A DNA stretch of 64,000 nt from Phaeotremella fagi (GCA_001599715.1 BCHU01000001.1:2279634-2343633); one strand, 5' to 3'; positions 22,965 to 46,077 are shown, counted from the first letter of the stretch. The notes: generated by a model from the sequence alone, not told the origin. Numbers and translations are program-made.

Positions 22965-24910
22965 ATGAACCCCCCTTCCCAACCCTTCCCATCAGTCCTC
23001 AAACCCGATCTGACTTTAACCACCGAATTCCAAATAGACAACAAAAAATGGACGAGTACGATGAACCACGGATCCAGTCGACGGACTGAACGACGATCTA
23101 CGTATTCTGGTGGTGGGTATAGTATCCCGGCTAAAAGGGGATGGGTGAATGTTGAGAGTGAGTTGGGTCCTTTGGATGTATTCTGATTCTGGATTAAGAG
23201 AATGAAACTGTTCAACAACAGCAACCATCACTACCGTTTCCACAAGCACCTATTCATCCTTTACAACCAGTTTGGTCACTCCCCCTCCAAACTGAAAACA
23301 TGCCCCAACCTCAAGAAATTAATAAATCATTCAACCAATCATACGATTACGAATATCCTTATCAACAGAGTTACGATACTGTTTTCCCTGGGTCGGGTTT
23401 GGATAATCAACCACAATCTCAATCGATATATCAGTATCCAACTTCAAGTGGAAGTACAAGTTTTGAATGTAACCCCCCAACTTCCACCGCTGAAATCAAC
23501 AAGATCCTCATGTTGAACAAAGATTATACAGTTAATCAAATTGGGATACCTGGGTTTCAGATTGGTGATTTAGTACCTAACGATGGTACAGTTTCTTTTG
23601 ATTCTATCGGTAGTTCTGGTGAAGGTGTTGGGACTGGTATCAATTCTAATCTCGCTACCTCCCATTCGAAATCACGTAAAGGCTCAATAGCGAGATTTCA
23701 TCCTTATTCAAATCCAGTTACTCGGTCTTCGTACGCGTATCCAGAATCAGATTTATCAATCACCCAAACCCAGGTTTACGTCCAACCTCAAACAGAAGTT
23801 TATCCACAGACTGAGGTATATCAAGGTCAACCCCATATCCCACCTAACGAGTCTTTCCCTTTGAGCGATGGCAACACCTACACCTCCCTAGAATTCCCTT
23901 GGAACCAAATCCAACATCCTCAATTGAATGTTCAGCCCCGATTAGATTCTCAATCACGATTCCAAATCCAACAACCACAAACACAACCACATTCACATTC
24001 ACATTCGCCAAACCAATCCTTCCAATTTCCCACTCCCACTCCGACTTATCCAAACTCCTTCATCACTCACCAAACTCCATTCGGTGAACCTAAACCCGAA
24101 CCCGATCCTACTCCTAATCCATCAAATCCCCAATTCAGATTCGATAACCAACTCCAACCTTTTTATCAACAACCTCTTAAACATCATTCAGTGTTCCATT
24201 CAACCCCTATACCTAATATCAACCCTATTCCAGGTCGATCATTATCTTCACCTGATATTAGGTATTCACACAGCAACCATGATGGCTATCAATTGATACC
24301 ATCAACCTCAACTTCTTCATCTTCATCGACTTCAATGAATAATCAATTCTATGATTTAGGTAATCAAAATTATTCTCTGATGGATTATCCTTTACCCCAA
24401 TCTGCGAATACTGTCGCTGTACCCGCTGCTGCACCACCACCACCAAAACCAATTAACCCCACCAGACAAACTCTGAATTCACCTTGGCAAATCGTACTTT
24501 CTCGTAACGTCGCTGAAACCCCTTGGGGTAATTTACCGAGTTTGAATCCTGACGAAGAGGTTTATCCATCTGCCGCAGGGGTAGGGGTGGAGGAGGATAG
24601 GGGGTGTACAAGTTCCACAAGTGAAGGTGTGGAAATAGATCCATGGACAATCTTACCTTCATTACAGTAAGTCCCCCCCCCTCCCCCAACGCTAAAACGA
24701 AATAGGAATCCAATCACAACCGAGCCCAACCCCGCTGAATCATACGAAATCATACGTACCAACACCCTCAATTACCCTCTCAACGTTTGTCCAGACTCTG
24801 ACGTCTGCCAGAGGGAATTCGAACGTGCAAAAGATTTAAGGGTTAGACGGAATCTACGTTGGAATTTTGATTTTGTGGGTAGGGTTCTTAGTGGGAGAGA
24901 AGGGGTTTGA
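22965..24910 (+). CDS. Gln/Pro/Ser/Asn-rich protein of unknown function
   Basis: I do not recognise this gene. Most of it is low-complexity, dominated by Q, P, S, N and Y (QPQTEVYPQTEVYQGQ, HSHSHSPNQSFQFPTPTPTY). More ordered motifs sit near the end: NSPWQIVLSRNVAETPWGNL, VEIDPWTILPSLQ and VCQREFERAKDLRVRRNLRW. The repeated W-containing short motifs suggest protein-interaction or activation segments, as in some transcription regulators; this is inference only. The final intron (GTAAGT..AAATAG) is near 24668-24704. The first intron is ambiguous: a GTGAAT donor joined to AATGAAACTG keeps the frame in phase 0, while the better GTGAGT donor does not join cleanly. The alternative is a start at ATG 23300. 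About 620 residues if joined from 22965. Confidence 0.6.
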
Positions 24911-25048
24911 TGTTTTGGGTTTTGGTTTTTTGGGTTTTTCAGTATTTTAGATTTTTCGGTATTTGGGTGTTAGGGTTTATATTTTGGTTTAGAGTGTTAT
25001 AGATGCATTATTTGATTTATTGTACCAAGTACTGGATCTTCAAGCTCG
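24911..25048. terminator. G/T-rich convergent 3' spacer
   Basis: 138 bp between converging genes. The plus strand is almost purely G and T (runs of TTTTGGG, GGGTTTTT and one TTAGGG), while A appears mainly near the right side. It probably holds both polyadenylation regions. Confidence 0.4.
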
Positions 25049-26273
25049 CTACGCCTTGAACCATCCAAAAATCGATTTATCACCTTCCTTCGTCGCCTCT
25101 TTCGATACCTTATCCTCGTTCTTCAGCTCATTCTCCTCAACTTCAACTCCAGTTCCGACTTTAGATTCCTTCTCTACTACACCCCTCGCTACAGCTGCCG
25201 CAGCAGCAGCTTCAGTTTCCGCTTTCCTCATGGCTTCAGCTAATAACTGGGTTTTCGCCATTTGAACCGCTTGAGCTCTTATTCTATCTTCTTTGGATAT
25301 CGGTGGGGGGACTGAATTTTGAGGAGTTGGTGAGGGTGTGGATGGGATTGGAAATTTGGTGGGTATCTTTTCGATTATTGGGAGATTCGGGGTGTTGAGG
25401 TTGGGAGATAATTCTGAAGCTTTGGGCGGTATTTCTGATGTTGACTTTGACGCCGAAGAATCCAGAGTGACACCATCCAAAATCGTTTCCTGCTTAACAG
25501 CCTGACCTTCCCCAATCGGACTTTTCAAAACCTCTTCAAACTTTTCACCGACACCTTCAAACCCACCATAAAACCCACCCCCAAACCCTTTCAACGCCTC
25601 ATAAATCTCATGATCCTCTTTCAAATCTCTCTCCCTTCTTTCCTCCAATTTCTGTTTATTCCTATACATTGTAGTTTTCCGCCATCTCTGAGGGAGTTCA
25701 CGAACTTCTATTCGGAATTGGATTTTATTTTTGTTATTGGTTGTAGGTGATAATTCTATATCTGAGGTACTTGATGGATTGGAGGTTAGGATTTTGTTAA
25801 TTGCGTCGAGGGAGATTCCGCCTAGTTCGGTGTTTTTTGTTGACGGGGAGGGTATTTCGAGAAGGAGAGGGAAGGTTTGGGTGGTAGGTCGAAGAAGAGT
25901 TAGGAAGATTATGTTGGAATATTGTAATGAGTCTTGATCCTTTTGAATTTGTCAGTCCAAGCAAAATTGGCTCGAAGATTCGTGGACTTACCTTTGGAAC
26001 TGAGATATGTAAGACACTACCTAATTTCTCTTCTATCGCTTTGATGATGGCGAAGACGTGTGCCATAGACGGTATGTTGTCGAACACTTTGACTGCGAAT
26101 TTGACCTCTCCCAACGATGGATCTAGAGATTTGTAGGGGAATTCCGGAGGGGGAGGTGATGGGGTAGAGGTTGAAGCTGAAGCTGTGGCATTGGTGGTGA
26201 TTGGTCTTATCCTTTTTAGAGCAATTGTTCTTGGGACGTAGCTGGCCAGCCTGAGACCTAGTGAAGTGTTCAT
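25049..26273 (-). CDS. probable mitochondrial protein, uncharacterised
   Basis: Two exons. Exon 1, from ATG 26273, starts MNTSLGLRLASYVPRTIALK and continues basic and Ser/Thr-rich, a good mitochondrial targeting profile. It is followed by a folded section, VKFAVKVFDNIPSMAHVFAI then IKAIEEKLGSVLHISVPK. A GTAAGT..CAAAAG intron near 25944-25992 joins it to DQDSLQYSNIIFLTLLRPTT. The second half is charged, ending in an Ala/Glu-rich helix (EAMRKAETEAAAAAAVARGV) and SIFGWFKA. The family is not recognised with certainty; a mitochondrial ribosomal or ribosome-associated protein is one possibility. An upstream in-frame ATG at 26318 would add 15 residues that weaken the presequence, so I prefer 26273. 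It is divergent from CUL1 across about 200 bp. Confidence 0.6.
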
Positions 26274-26479
26274 CTTCGTTGTTGGATGTTCTTGCTCAAA
26301 ATGTATCTTGACTTTCAACTTTTTTCAGACGAGGCAAATTAAGTGGGAGGAGAGAATAAAAGTCAAAGCGGTTGTATCATCTTTGGTGATGGTAATCATC
26401 ATCGTTCTCTTTCTCTTTCTTCTTCTTCTTCTTCTTCTTATCTTTTATCTTTACCATTCATCACCTCCCCCCTCCCACC
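26274..26479. promoter_or_regulatory. bidirectional promoter region, mitochondrial-protein gene / CUL1
   Basis: 206 bp between divergent start codons. A CTTT/TTC pyrimidine tract at 26405-26440 lies 40-75 bp before the CUL1 ATG, a common place for fungal start-site pyrimidine tracts. Confidence 0.5.
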
Positions 26480-29606
<3,127 letters not shown>

Positions 29607-30067
29607 TCGTGTTCCCTCTTATTTCCCCTTCGTCAATTCCTCCCCCATTCATTTCCGTTACACATTGCATTGTTTATAACACTTGTATTCGTACAGTTAT
29701 CCCCCCCATTTGTTGATATAAATACCTGAAGAAGTCGATGAATAAATTATTTACACAAATTAGTGTTGATCAATACAAGTTCTCACCCTAGCTGATAAAC
29801 CCAATGAGTACTCGTACTGGTACAGTATCTCCCACCTCCAGTCCTCAAGACAGAAATCATCAAAAAGTCCTTCCTTTGTCATTCGACTCGATACAAAAAA
29901 TGGTGTGAAAGGATAACAAAGGTTTACGAAACACAGCATGGAAGGCTTGGAGTCATTAGGTATTTTTGGGCTATATATTGGTGGGGGAACTTTTTCTTTC
30001 TCTTCTTCTTTCTTCACCATTATTGGGAGTATCAGGTTTTATTCTCAAGACAAGTTACTATAAAGTC
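29607..30067. other. spacer before first GWS-family gene
   Basis: 461 bp holding the CUL1 3' region and the upstream region of the first tandem orphan. The block at 29911-29957 is repeated upstream of the second copy. Confidence 0.5.
29911..29957 (+). repeat. upstream repeat, copy 1 (GWS-family promoter block)
   Basis: Contains ACAAAGGTTTACGAAACACA then GCATGGAAGGCTTGGAGTC, about 110 bp before the ATG at 30068. It matches the copy at 30881-30927 closely and 31878-31915 weakly. Confidence 0.7.
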
Positions 30068-30607
30068 ATGTCAACAAATTATAACACAGATACCAAAACA
30101 ACCCTCACTAAAGACTTGGGTGATGGTTGGAGTGCTGAGTTCACTTATTATTCCGAATAGTATGTTTCACCCCATTCCCGCAAAGTTGTCTTTCACATGA
30201 GTAAAATACAAGCTGATCAGATTTATCATATCAGGGCAGTCGCCAGCTCGACAGTCATACCTGACGGAGCAGAGAACGATCGATACCGCGTTCGAATCAT
30301 CTCATATCTAAACCCCGAAGCCCTCCGACACGACATATACTACAACGAATGTGAGATGCTGGATGCTGAAGGCAAATCACTTCGAAATTTCTCAAGCGGC
30401 TCTTGGTGGTCTAGCTCCCCAGGTCGTATTGCTGACGCAGCAACAAATCTTACTATCTGGTCTCTAACCAGAGAATTGCCAACAGAGGAGAGAAGGGGCA
30501 TCGATGTTTTAAGAAACATGTATCTCGGTATGATCCCCACGATATCCGAAGAACATTCTAAATTCATTGAGAGCGTCGTCTCTGAGAAGTCAGGATCAGA
30601 GAAATAG
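30068..30607 (+). CDS. GWS-family orphan protein, copy A
   Basis: First of three tandem paralogues. Exon 1 starts MSTNYNTDTKTTLTKDL and holds the family mark GDGWSAEFTYY. One intron is predicted at 30160-30246 (GTATGT donor, CTGATC branch-like site). Its acceptor was chosen because it restores STVIPDG, which aligns with STF in the sister copies; the nearer acceptor would create a TAG. Exon 2 continues DRYRVRIISYL, NECEMLDAEGKSLRNF and SGSWWSSSPGRIADAATNL, ending in the second family mark MIPTISEEHSKFIESVVSEK. The protein is about 150 residues, with no signal peptide or membrane segment. No known domain was recognised. The tandem arrangement with duplicated upstream DNA and conserved intron position supports a real gene family. 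Confidence 0.65.
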
Positions 30608-31052
30608 TTGGCACGTTGGAGTTGGTTTACCGTTAGGTTTGTAGCTTTGATGTGAAGGTTCTAGTTTTAGTTTTACTTGTAGTTTCAGTGTTGACGAATG
30701 AGTACTTGAGATGAATATTTTGCTGAGGAGAATTTGATCTTGGTACAATAGACAACTGTCTGAGAGCAACTCGTCATGCCTTTGGAACATGTGGTTGTTG
30801 GAGACCTTTCCCATTTTTTCAGTGACAGAACTCACCAAAGTGTGCTGGTTTTACCTTCACGTTTCAGCATCCATGGGTTGTGTTGATCAAAGGATTTATA
30901 AACACAGCATAGAAGGCTTAAGTCTTCGTATAATTGTTCAGCATATCGTTGTGTAGACACAGTATGCGGAATCATTTTCCCTCTGTCTTCACAATCATTT
31001 TGCGAAGAGACTACTATATTTCGTTTTTGTCTTATTGGAATATTGTCAAACG
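30608..31052. other. spacer between GWS copies A and B
   Basis: 445 bp with the 3' region of copy A and the upstream block of copy B (30881-30927). No other feature was recognised. Confidence 0.5.
30881..30927 (+). repeat. upstream repeat, copy 2
   Basis: Contains AAACACAGCATAGAAGGCTT, nearly the same as copy 1 and at a similar distance (about 125 bp) from the downstream ATG at 31053. Confidence 0.7.
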
Positions 31053-31591
31053 ATGTCAAAAACTGTTGAGACTACAATCAAGGAGCTTGATAAAGGGTGG
31101 AGCGTAATTTTCGCCTATGATAAAAAAAAAGTGAGTCAGGGGTTTATTGATCCATATTCTTATCCTGATCCTCCAGAGCCTGCGCAACATCAACATTCAA
31201 GCCGCCCCTTTGTCAACATCGAGTTCAAATCAACACCACGCGAGGACTACACTCATGGCTACCCCATCAGTTCCAGTACTGGCATTCATGCCAGATGGTC
31301 GACTGTAGTTATGAAGCCAAACAGGAGGAAGAATTCGAAATGAACTGTTGGATATCTGATTCCAGTAGCTGTGAGGCCGAGACTGCTACTCGCCTTTGTG
31401 TCTGGACTCGGACAATGTGGGGAGAGAGACCCAAAAGGAACTTCTTGGATAAATTGTACTTGGATCATGCTCCAATGATCTCAAACGAACATTCTGATTT
31501 CTGTGAGAAAGTCTTTTCCGCACAATCAGAAACCCAATCTGAAGGTTTAGTCAAGGGGACGGAATGTGGTACAGTAGGGGGAAGTAAATGA
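31053..31591 (+). CDS. GWS-family orphan protein, copy B
   Basis: Second tandem paralogue. Exon 1 is MSKTVETTIKELDKGWSVIF then AYDKKK. The strong GTGAGT donor at 31131 and an acceptor at 31201 (CATTCAAG) remove 71 nt and open the frame that aligns with the sister copies. That frame gives QHRVQINTT, HSCQMVDCSYEAKQEEEFEM, NCWISDSSSCEAETATRL and finally APMISNEHSDFCEKVFS. Without splicing, exon 1 would run into an unrelated frame ending at 31343. The C-terminal tail after the EHS motif is longer than in copy A. Of the three, this copy has the best-defined splice donor. Soluble-looking; function unknown. Confidence 0.65.
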
Positions 31592-32029
31592 CGTAGTTTA
31601 TGTGTCTTCAGTGTCCTTAGAATCAGAAGAATGTTCTGCTTGTGTCCAGATATGTAGATAGTAAAATTGAACGTTGTCTAACCATGCCCATGACAAAGAT
31701 GCATAAGATTTAGAGCATTCTCGAGTGCTCGCTATGGGTGTCACTTGGTAAATCGTATTTGGCACTGCCACTTACAGTAAAAGAGGTCTTCTTTCGATCT
31801 CTCCGGAGTAACAATATTCGAACTTACCTTTGATCATTGGGATATGAGACTCGTTGACAAGCACTGAAAGAATAGCGAACAAAGGTGATGGTATCATAGG
31901 GTGAAAGGCTTGCACTTGTAATATACAATCGAAGCAGTTGAGAGAAGTTCTTGTTTCTTTCCGTCTTACTTTATCTTCACTTCGTTGATTCACAAGATAT
32001 TCTGAAGTTCCATCCACCTAGCTTAAATC
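31592..32029. other. spacer between GWS copies B and C
   Basis: 438 bp. A weak third copy of the upstream block is at 31878-31915 (ACAAAGGTGA, then ATAGGGTGAAAGGCTTG). Nothing else was seen. Confidence 0.4.
31878..31915 (+). repeat. upstream repeat, degenerate copy 3
   Basis: Shares CAAAGGT and GAAAGGCTTG spacing with copies 1 and 2, about 115 bp before the ATG at 32030. More diverged than the other two. Confidence 0.4.
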
Positions 32030-32557
32030 ATGTCAACCACTACATCAATAACAACTACCAAGTCGCTTAATTATGGTTGGAGCGCGATTCTAACTCATAA
32101 TCCGAATAATGAAAAGAGTTAAAGTTTTTTGCACCTTTTTACAATTATTTGAGCTGATCATTCAAGCAGAGAGATAGTATCGACATTCCAAAAGTCGCAA
32201 ATAGATGACCATCATCTTCAGATTGTAACTCGTTTCCTTTCATTTGCGGATGGAAAGGGTTCTTACGAGCATACTGTATGCATGTTGGATTCCGACGAAA
32301 AAGAAATTCACGGGTACGGGGGAGGCACATGGTTCACTGACTCTCCCAACAATAGAGCTGAAGCAGCTGCGAAACTCACCGAATGGTGCTTCACAGGATG
32401 GCAAGAAGATGATCAACGATATCTTTTCGCGTGGTTTCCCAGCTACACTCCTATGATTGCGATTGAGCATTCTGATTTCTGCGAGAGTGTATTCTCGAAG
32501 AAATCCAAATCAGAGGGGGGAAATGGAAAAGGAGAAGCATCAGGGGAGGTACTGTAG
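32030..32557 (+). CDS. GWS-family orphan protein, copy C
   Basis: Third tandem paralogue. Exon 1 begins MSTTTSITTTKSLNYGWSAI then LTHNPNNEK. The predicted intron is 32118-32177, with a poor GTTAAA donor but the same AGCTGATCA branch-like sequence as copy A. Exon 2 gives STFQKSQIDDHHLQIVTRFL, EHTVCMLDSDEKEIHGYGGG and TWFTDSPNNRAEAAAKLTEW, ending TPMIAIEHSDFCESVFSKKS. Exon 2 aligns along its length with copies A and B. The weak donor means this copy may be inefficiently spliced or my boundary may be off by a few bases. The tail is Gly/Lys-rich. Function unknown. Confidence 0.55.
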
Positions 32558-32819
32558 TTATTTCACCATAGTTCACGAAAGGGAGAATGGGGGAGGTTGG
32601 AGATGTGTTTTTTACAGTAGATTGAGTTCTAGTTGAAAGTACTTGTACAGATGATGAAGTTTCCTGATGTCCATAACTACAAACTGATTTCATCGAGAGT
32701 TTCATACTGAATACAACAACTATGCATTTATTTCTACGATCAAATAAGTTGATTTATCATAACGGAATGAAACAACAGGAAGAGAAACAACGACCACCAG
32801 CACCCAATTTGGATCCAAA

Positions 32820-41945
<9,126 letters not shown>

Positions 41946-42633
41946 GGCGGGCTTTGGTTCGTGTTGGGGTGACTTGAGACTTTGAGGAAAGGAAGAACCA
42001 ACTACACTTTATCAGGAACTGGAATTGGTGATCGACGGTGGAGAATGGAATGTAAGCAGAGTCTTTATGTGCTTTCGTGTATGTCTATCGATGGTGGCCG
42101 AGAGTAGCTTTCTATATACAATACGTTAAGACAACATGAGATATGATGAAGTTGATAACGAAATATATACAATAAGTTATAAATAAATGAGATGGTGACC
42201 ATAAATCCAACTCCAACTTGCTTGATTCTTCTCTCTCGGCATTTTGATATTCAGCCACCATTGACAGTGGACTTCAATGGCTTTCTTTCTTTGTCATCTC
42301 CCATCTAGGGATGGAGATGGGAATGGCAGAGAGACAGAGAGTTCAGTAGAGTCAATACAGATGCATCTCAAGGATTGGAGTCTCAAATGACATGTTCTTT
42401 GCACGCTCTCTTAGAACTCTTATTCCAAGAGGACAGTCGGCTCACTTCAACCCTCCAGCAAATCCACAACAACTCGCCATATCGGTCTTCAATGCTACAT
42501 AAAATTTCTCTAATCTAGATCTAATCCTATAAGTAGAGTTGCAGGGTATCTCGTGTATATCCATGACCACTATAGTCTCCTTTCATAACTACTGTAAGCT
42601 TCGTTCACTCCATCCACCGACGTCCAATAAGTC
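41946..42633. other. spacer upstream of BEACH gene / downstream of repeat-protein gene
   Basis: 688 bp. The left part is presumably the BEACH gene promoter (AT-rich at 42120-42190). The right part is the 3' region of the next minus-strand gene. No coding frame of note. Confidence 0.4.
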
Positions 42634-43328
42634 TTAAGCCAAAATAGCTCCAGCACCAATGACCACACCAACCGCACCAACTAGTAACGACCAACTTGCA
42701 CCTGGTACTATGAGACTCGCACCGCCAGTTTTGGAAGTAACGGCTGAAGAAGCGACTGAAGCCACGGAACTACCAAAATCACATTAGTTCTCTCATGTCA
42801 TCGTGATTCTCGAAATATGAACATACCTAGCTCCACTGGCTATACTCCCTACCCCACTTGTGATAGTACTAGCAACGCCCCCAGCACCCGAGGTTATCGT
42901 CGACGCAACACCACCAGCACCAGAGGTGATGGTCGATGCAACCCCACCCCCAACCGATGTCGCCGTCGAGAAAGCTCCTACAGCATCCGACGTGATTGTA
43001 GTTAAAACACCACCAGCTCCACTGGTAACGATAGTAAACACCGAACCACCTAATGAAGTCGCATCGCTGAACACGGAGACTGCTCCAGAGGTTATATCAC
43101 CAATGACTGAACCTGCGCCACCTGTTATTTGGGTGATGATGGAGCCGACTGGGAGGTGTTAGTTTGTGAGTGATAAGAGAGGACGAGGGATGACTTACGT
43201 TGTCTGTCCTCTAGGTTTTGGAGATCTCTTTCATTACCTGCGAATCCTACTCTAATTGGTGGGATGGGTTCTGCTGTGACTAGAGTTACAGCTAGAGTTG
43301 AGATGATTGCTAGTGATTTGAAGTGCAT
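42634..43328 (-). CDS. secreted, probably GPI-anchored Gly/Ser/Thr/Val-repeat cell-surface protein
   Basis: The start at 43328 begins a clear signal peptide, MHFKSLAIISTLAVTLVTAE. A short charged segment follows, then after an intron a repeat region. The 11-residue unit GGVASTITSGA occurs three times almost exactly (42856-42955), with more diverged units upstream (SVFTIVTSGAGGVLTTITSD). Another intron near 42780-42830 leads to an Ala/Ser segment and a hydrophobic C-terminus, SWSLLVGAVGVVIGAGAILA, ending at TAA 42634. Signal peptide plus repeats plus a C-terminal hydrophobic stretch after small residues is the layout of fungal GPI-anchored wall proteins. No Cys or catalytic motif lies in the repeats. 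Length is about 180-190 residues. The role is probably structural or adhesive; no family was recognised. Confidence 0.7.
42856..42955 (-). repeat. coding minisatellite, 33-nt units
   Basis: Three near-identical 33-nt units encode GGVASTITSGA within the surface-protein gene. Copy-number change would alter repeat length without breaking the frame. Confidence 0.75.
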
Positions 43329-43934
43329 GATGGAGGTGAATGGATGTGGCTGTGGCTGATGTTGTTGTGGGTGTATAAGTGGATGATTGTCGTTAATGTA
43401 ATTGTTATTTCGTCGTCGTTGTCGTCGTCGTTGTTGTTGTTCTGGTTCTTGTCCCCCCTCTCCTATTCTTATATACATATCCCCTTTGCACAGGAAAAAA
43501 ACATATAGCTATGCAAGAATGACGTCATGACGAAATTGACCGAAAGCTATACCAACTAGTTTTTAGTGGCATTAAATGTAAACTATCCAACTGAGTAGGT
43601 CTCGTCGATACAAGTCCAATGTCCATTAAGCATAGCCGCAGCGCAGTCACCCAACGGCTACAACTGAAAAATATACCTCAACTCATTTCCTACCTGGTCG
43701 TCCAGAAGTCAAATGAAACACGGTTCTTCCAAGATACCGTCGACGAGACGACCAAATGTGGCGCATAAACTAAGTCCTCGTATCCCGTCTTGACGACCGA
43801 TGGTGTCACCAGAAAGTACTTTTTGGTAGTATGATTAATATAACAACGAGAGGTCCACTATTGTGTATGTATCTTCATGCTGGTCATGTTCTTTTATTTT
43901 TCATTACATTCGATTTGATATCAGTGTTCCAACA
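43329..43934. promoter_or_regulatory. shared upstream region of two divergent surface-protein genes
   Basis: 606 bp between two divergent genes for exported or membrane proteins. A TCG/TTG trinucleotide microsatellite (43411-43440) lies about 85 bp upstream of the minus-strand start. The right side holds possible alternative 5' exons of the next gene. Confidence 0.5.
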
Positions 43935-45426
43935 ATGGCACCTAGAAGATCACATTCTCAAGAAACCGCTGGCGGTACTTCCGACATCAATACCAATTCA
44001 ACTTCAGATGCAGGAGCGGGAACAACAATAGGATCAGATCTAACGTCGACTGGATCGATCATTGATCTAAGTGGTCAAAATATCGGTAACAATGTTAACG
44101 GTGGGACAGGGAACGTCGAATCGATTATCAATTCAGTTATTGGAACAAACTCTGATGTGAATGTTAAGACTTCCTCGGTTCAGGCTTTGGTTACCAAGTC
44201 TTCTGCTGTTGCTACGGTTTCTTCTGTTCGAGCGACGATATCATCCATATCAGCTATCAGCAGTGCATCAGCAATCTCAACAAAATCAATTGCAGCTGGT
44301 GAATCTCCCAATTTGGTTAGTCCCACTACTGATTCGACGACTCCATCGTCGACCGTCCCAGTTTCCACTTCCTCACCAACCTCGGTTTTTATGTACGTTC
44401 CAAACCATATTTCTCGCTGACAATAAAATAGACCTGGGCTATCACAAACTGATGGAATACAAACCGTTACTTCGACAGCTATAGTTTCATCCCACAATTC
44501 CAATACAAACTCGTCGAATGCAACGAATAACGTTGCAGCTCAATCGAACAGTAACAACAACATTTTCGATACTTCGTCAAGACTTTTCCCGGTCGGTGTT
44601 GTGGTCAGTATAATAGCGGGTAAGTGAAGTTGTGAAATAACTCATTCACAAATCATTTCGAAAAAAGGCCTAACTGTAACCATGTGATTTAGGTCTATTG
44701 GTCGTAGTCACAGCCACAGTCTTATTCATCCGTCTCCTTCGATCAATCCAACGACGTCGACGACGAAATTCAGCAACCTCGTTCCTAGACCATGATCCAA
44801 TCTTCGACGTGAAAAACGGTTTCGAAACTATAACCACCAACCTGACTCAAGATCAACTCCCGAATCAACATCAGAGATTAGGTTCGGTGGATTCGTTGAA
44901 CAGTTATTCTTCTGGTCCTGCTTCGACCGTTCCGCGCCAGTATCAGAAGACTGATTTAAGACCTATCGTTTATCGATCGCCTGAACCTTCTGATCAAGGC
45001 TCTGGTCTTGCTGTTATCCCCAATAAGAGTGTTTATACACCAAACATCAACGATCCATATCAAACACTTCAACGGGGAACCAACCAAACCCTCCCCAACG
45101 AAAGATATTTCACCCATTCCAAAGGGAATCTCCCAATTTTCTCAGAAACAGTCGCCTTCCCCCATGGTAACAGTGGTGGTGGTCCATCAAGACCACCCTA
45201 CCACCACCAAGGATTCAATCCACAAGACGTACCTTCTTCACCTACATCTTCCGGATCCCCAGTCCCAAGTTTCCAAACCTCCTTGACCGTTTTATCGGAT
45301 CTTAATAATCGAAATCAGAATCAGATTCCGAATGTTTTACAATCTGGTCATGGGAGAGTTGTTTTGGATAGGGATGGGTCTTTTCATTCTAGAGGAGGTA
45401 GTGGGGGTTCTGGGAGAGCTATGTAG
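43935..45426 (+). CDS. single-pass membrane protein with Ser/Thr-rich ectodomain
   Basis: A Ser/Thr/Asn/Ala-rich region (TSSVQALVTKSSAVATVSSV and similar) is followed by one transmembrane helix split by an intron (VGVVVSIIAG joined to LLVVVTATVLFIRLL). A basic stop-transfer sequence RSIQRRRRRNSA comes next, then a cytosolic tail of about 220 residues rich in Pro, Ser and Asn. Introns lie near 44392-44431 (GTACGT donor) and 44621-44693. The topology resembles fungal wall-stress sensors and SKG6/Axl2-type proteins, but no WSC or other defined domain is visible. The start is unsure: ATG 43935 is used, while ATG 43863 or a spliced start at 43831 (GTATGT..ATATCAG intron) would change the N-terminus, and a clear signal peptide is missing at 43935. 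N-glycosylation sequons occur in the ectodomain. Confidence 0.6.
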
Positions 45427-46077
45427 ATGAAGTCAAGGGTTGGTGCATAAGTTTAACGGGGTTGGGGGGGAAGATGACCGTAGGACCGTTCAGTACTTCG
45501 TTCAGTTCATTCTATACTTGTTTTATGGATTTTATATACTAAACATGAGCGCAGTGACTCATGAGCGAGTGAACTTACCCACTGTAAACGCAGTCATTCC
45601 GTAAAATGATACAACGTAATTGCAAGGTAATATGCCTCTACCAAGAATGGAAAAACGCCTCGAAAGGGTTCATGATAACGCGTAAGGATAATTATACTTG
45701 GCAAGCAACAGATTGAACTATCGCTGTCTGTTGATAGATCTCTTGGAAGGTAAAGTACTACTCGAAAGTGTAAGTACTCACATACACATCCTCATCTTAT
45801 CATTCCCACAATCGTTATCAACGTCGAATCCATCATCCATACCATACTTACCATATCTTCACTGGATACGTTCTGGCGCACAGACTGCGGTTCCTCTTGG
45901 CGTCTTTCCCTGATTTTTACGCCCAACTCAATATTTGACTTACCTTTCCTTGGAATCCAACATATCCTATCCTATCCTATCCTATCACTCGTTCCTTGGT
46001 GTTAACTTAACTCTCTTCGAATTATTCTCCGACCGAAAAATTATTAACTTATATCCTGGTGGGAAAAGAGATTTGCG
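45427..46077. other. spacer between two plus-strand membrane-protein genes
   Basis: 651 bp, with the 3' region of the upstream gene then the promoter of the next. A CCTAT pentamer array occurs at 45964-45986. No gene was recognised. Confidence 0.5.
45964..45986. repeat. CCTAT pentanucleotide tandem repeat (about 4 units)
   Basis: Perfect TATCC/CCTAT units about 95 bp upstream of the ATG at 46078. Confidence 0.8.

Noticed and set aside
31053..31343. Unspliced 102-codon reading of GWS copy B
   Set aside because: The readthrough frame loses all family motifs after the GTGAGT donor, whereas the spliced frame restores them.
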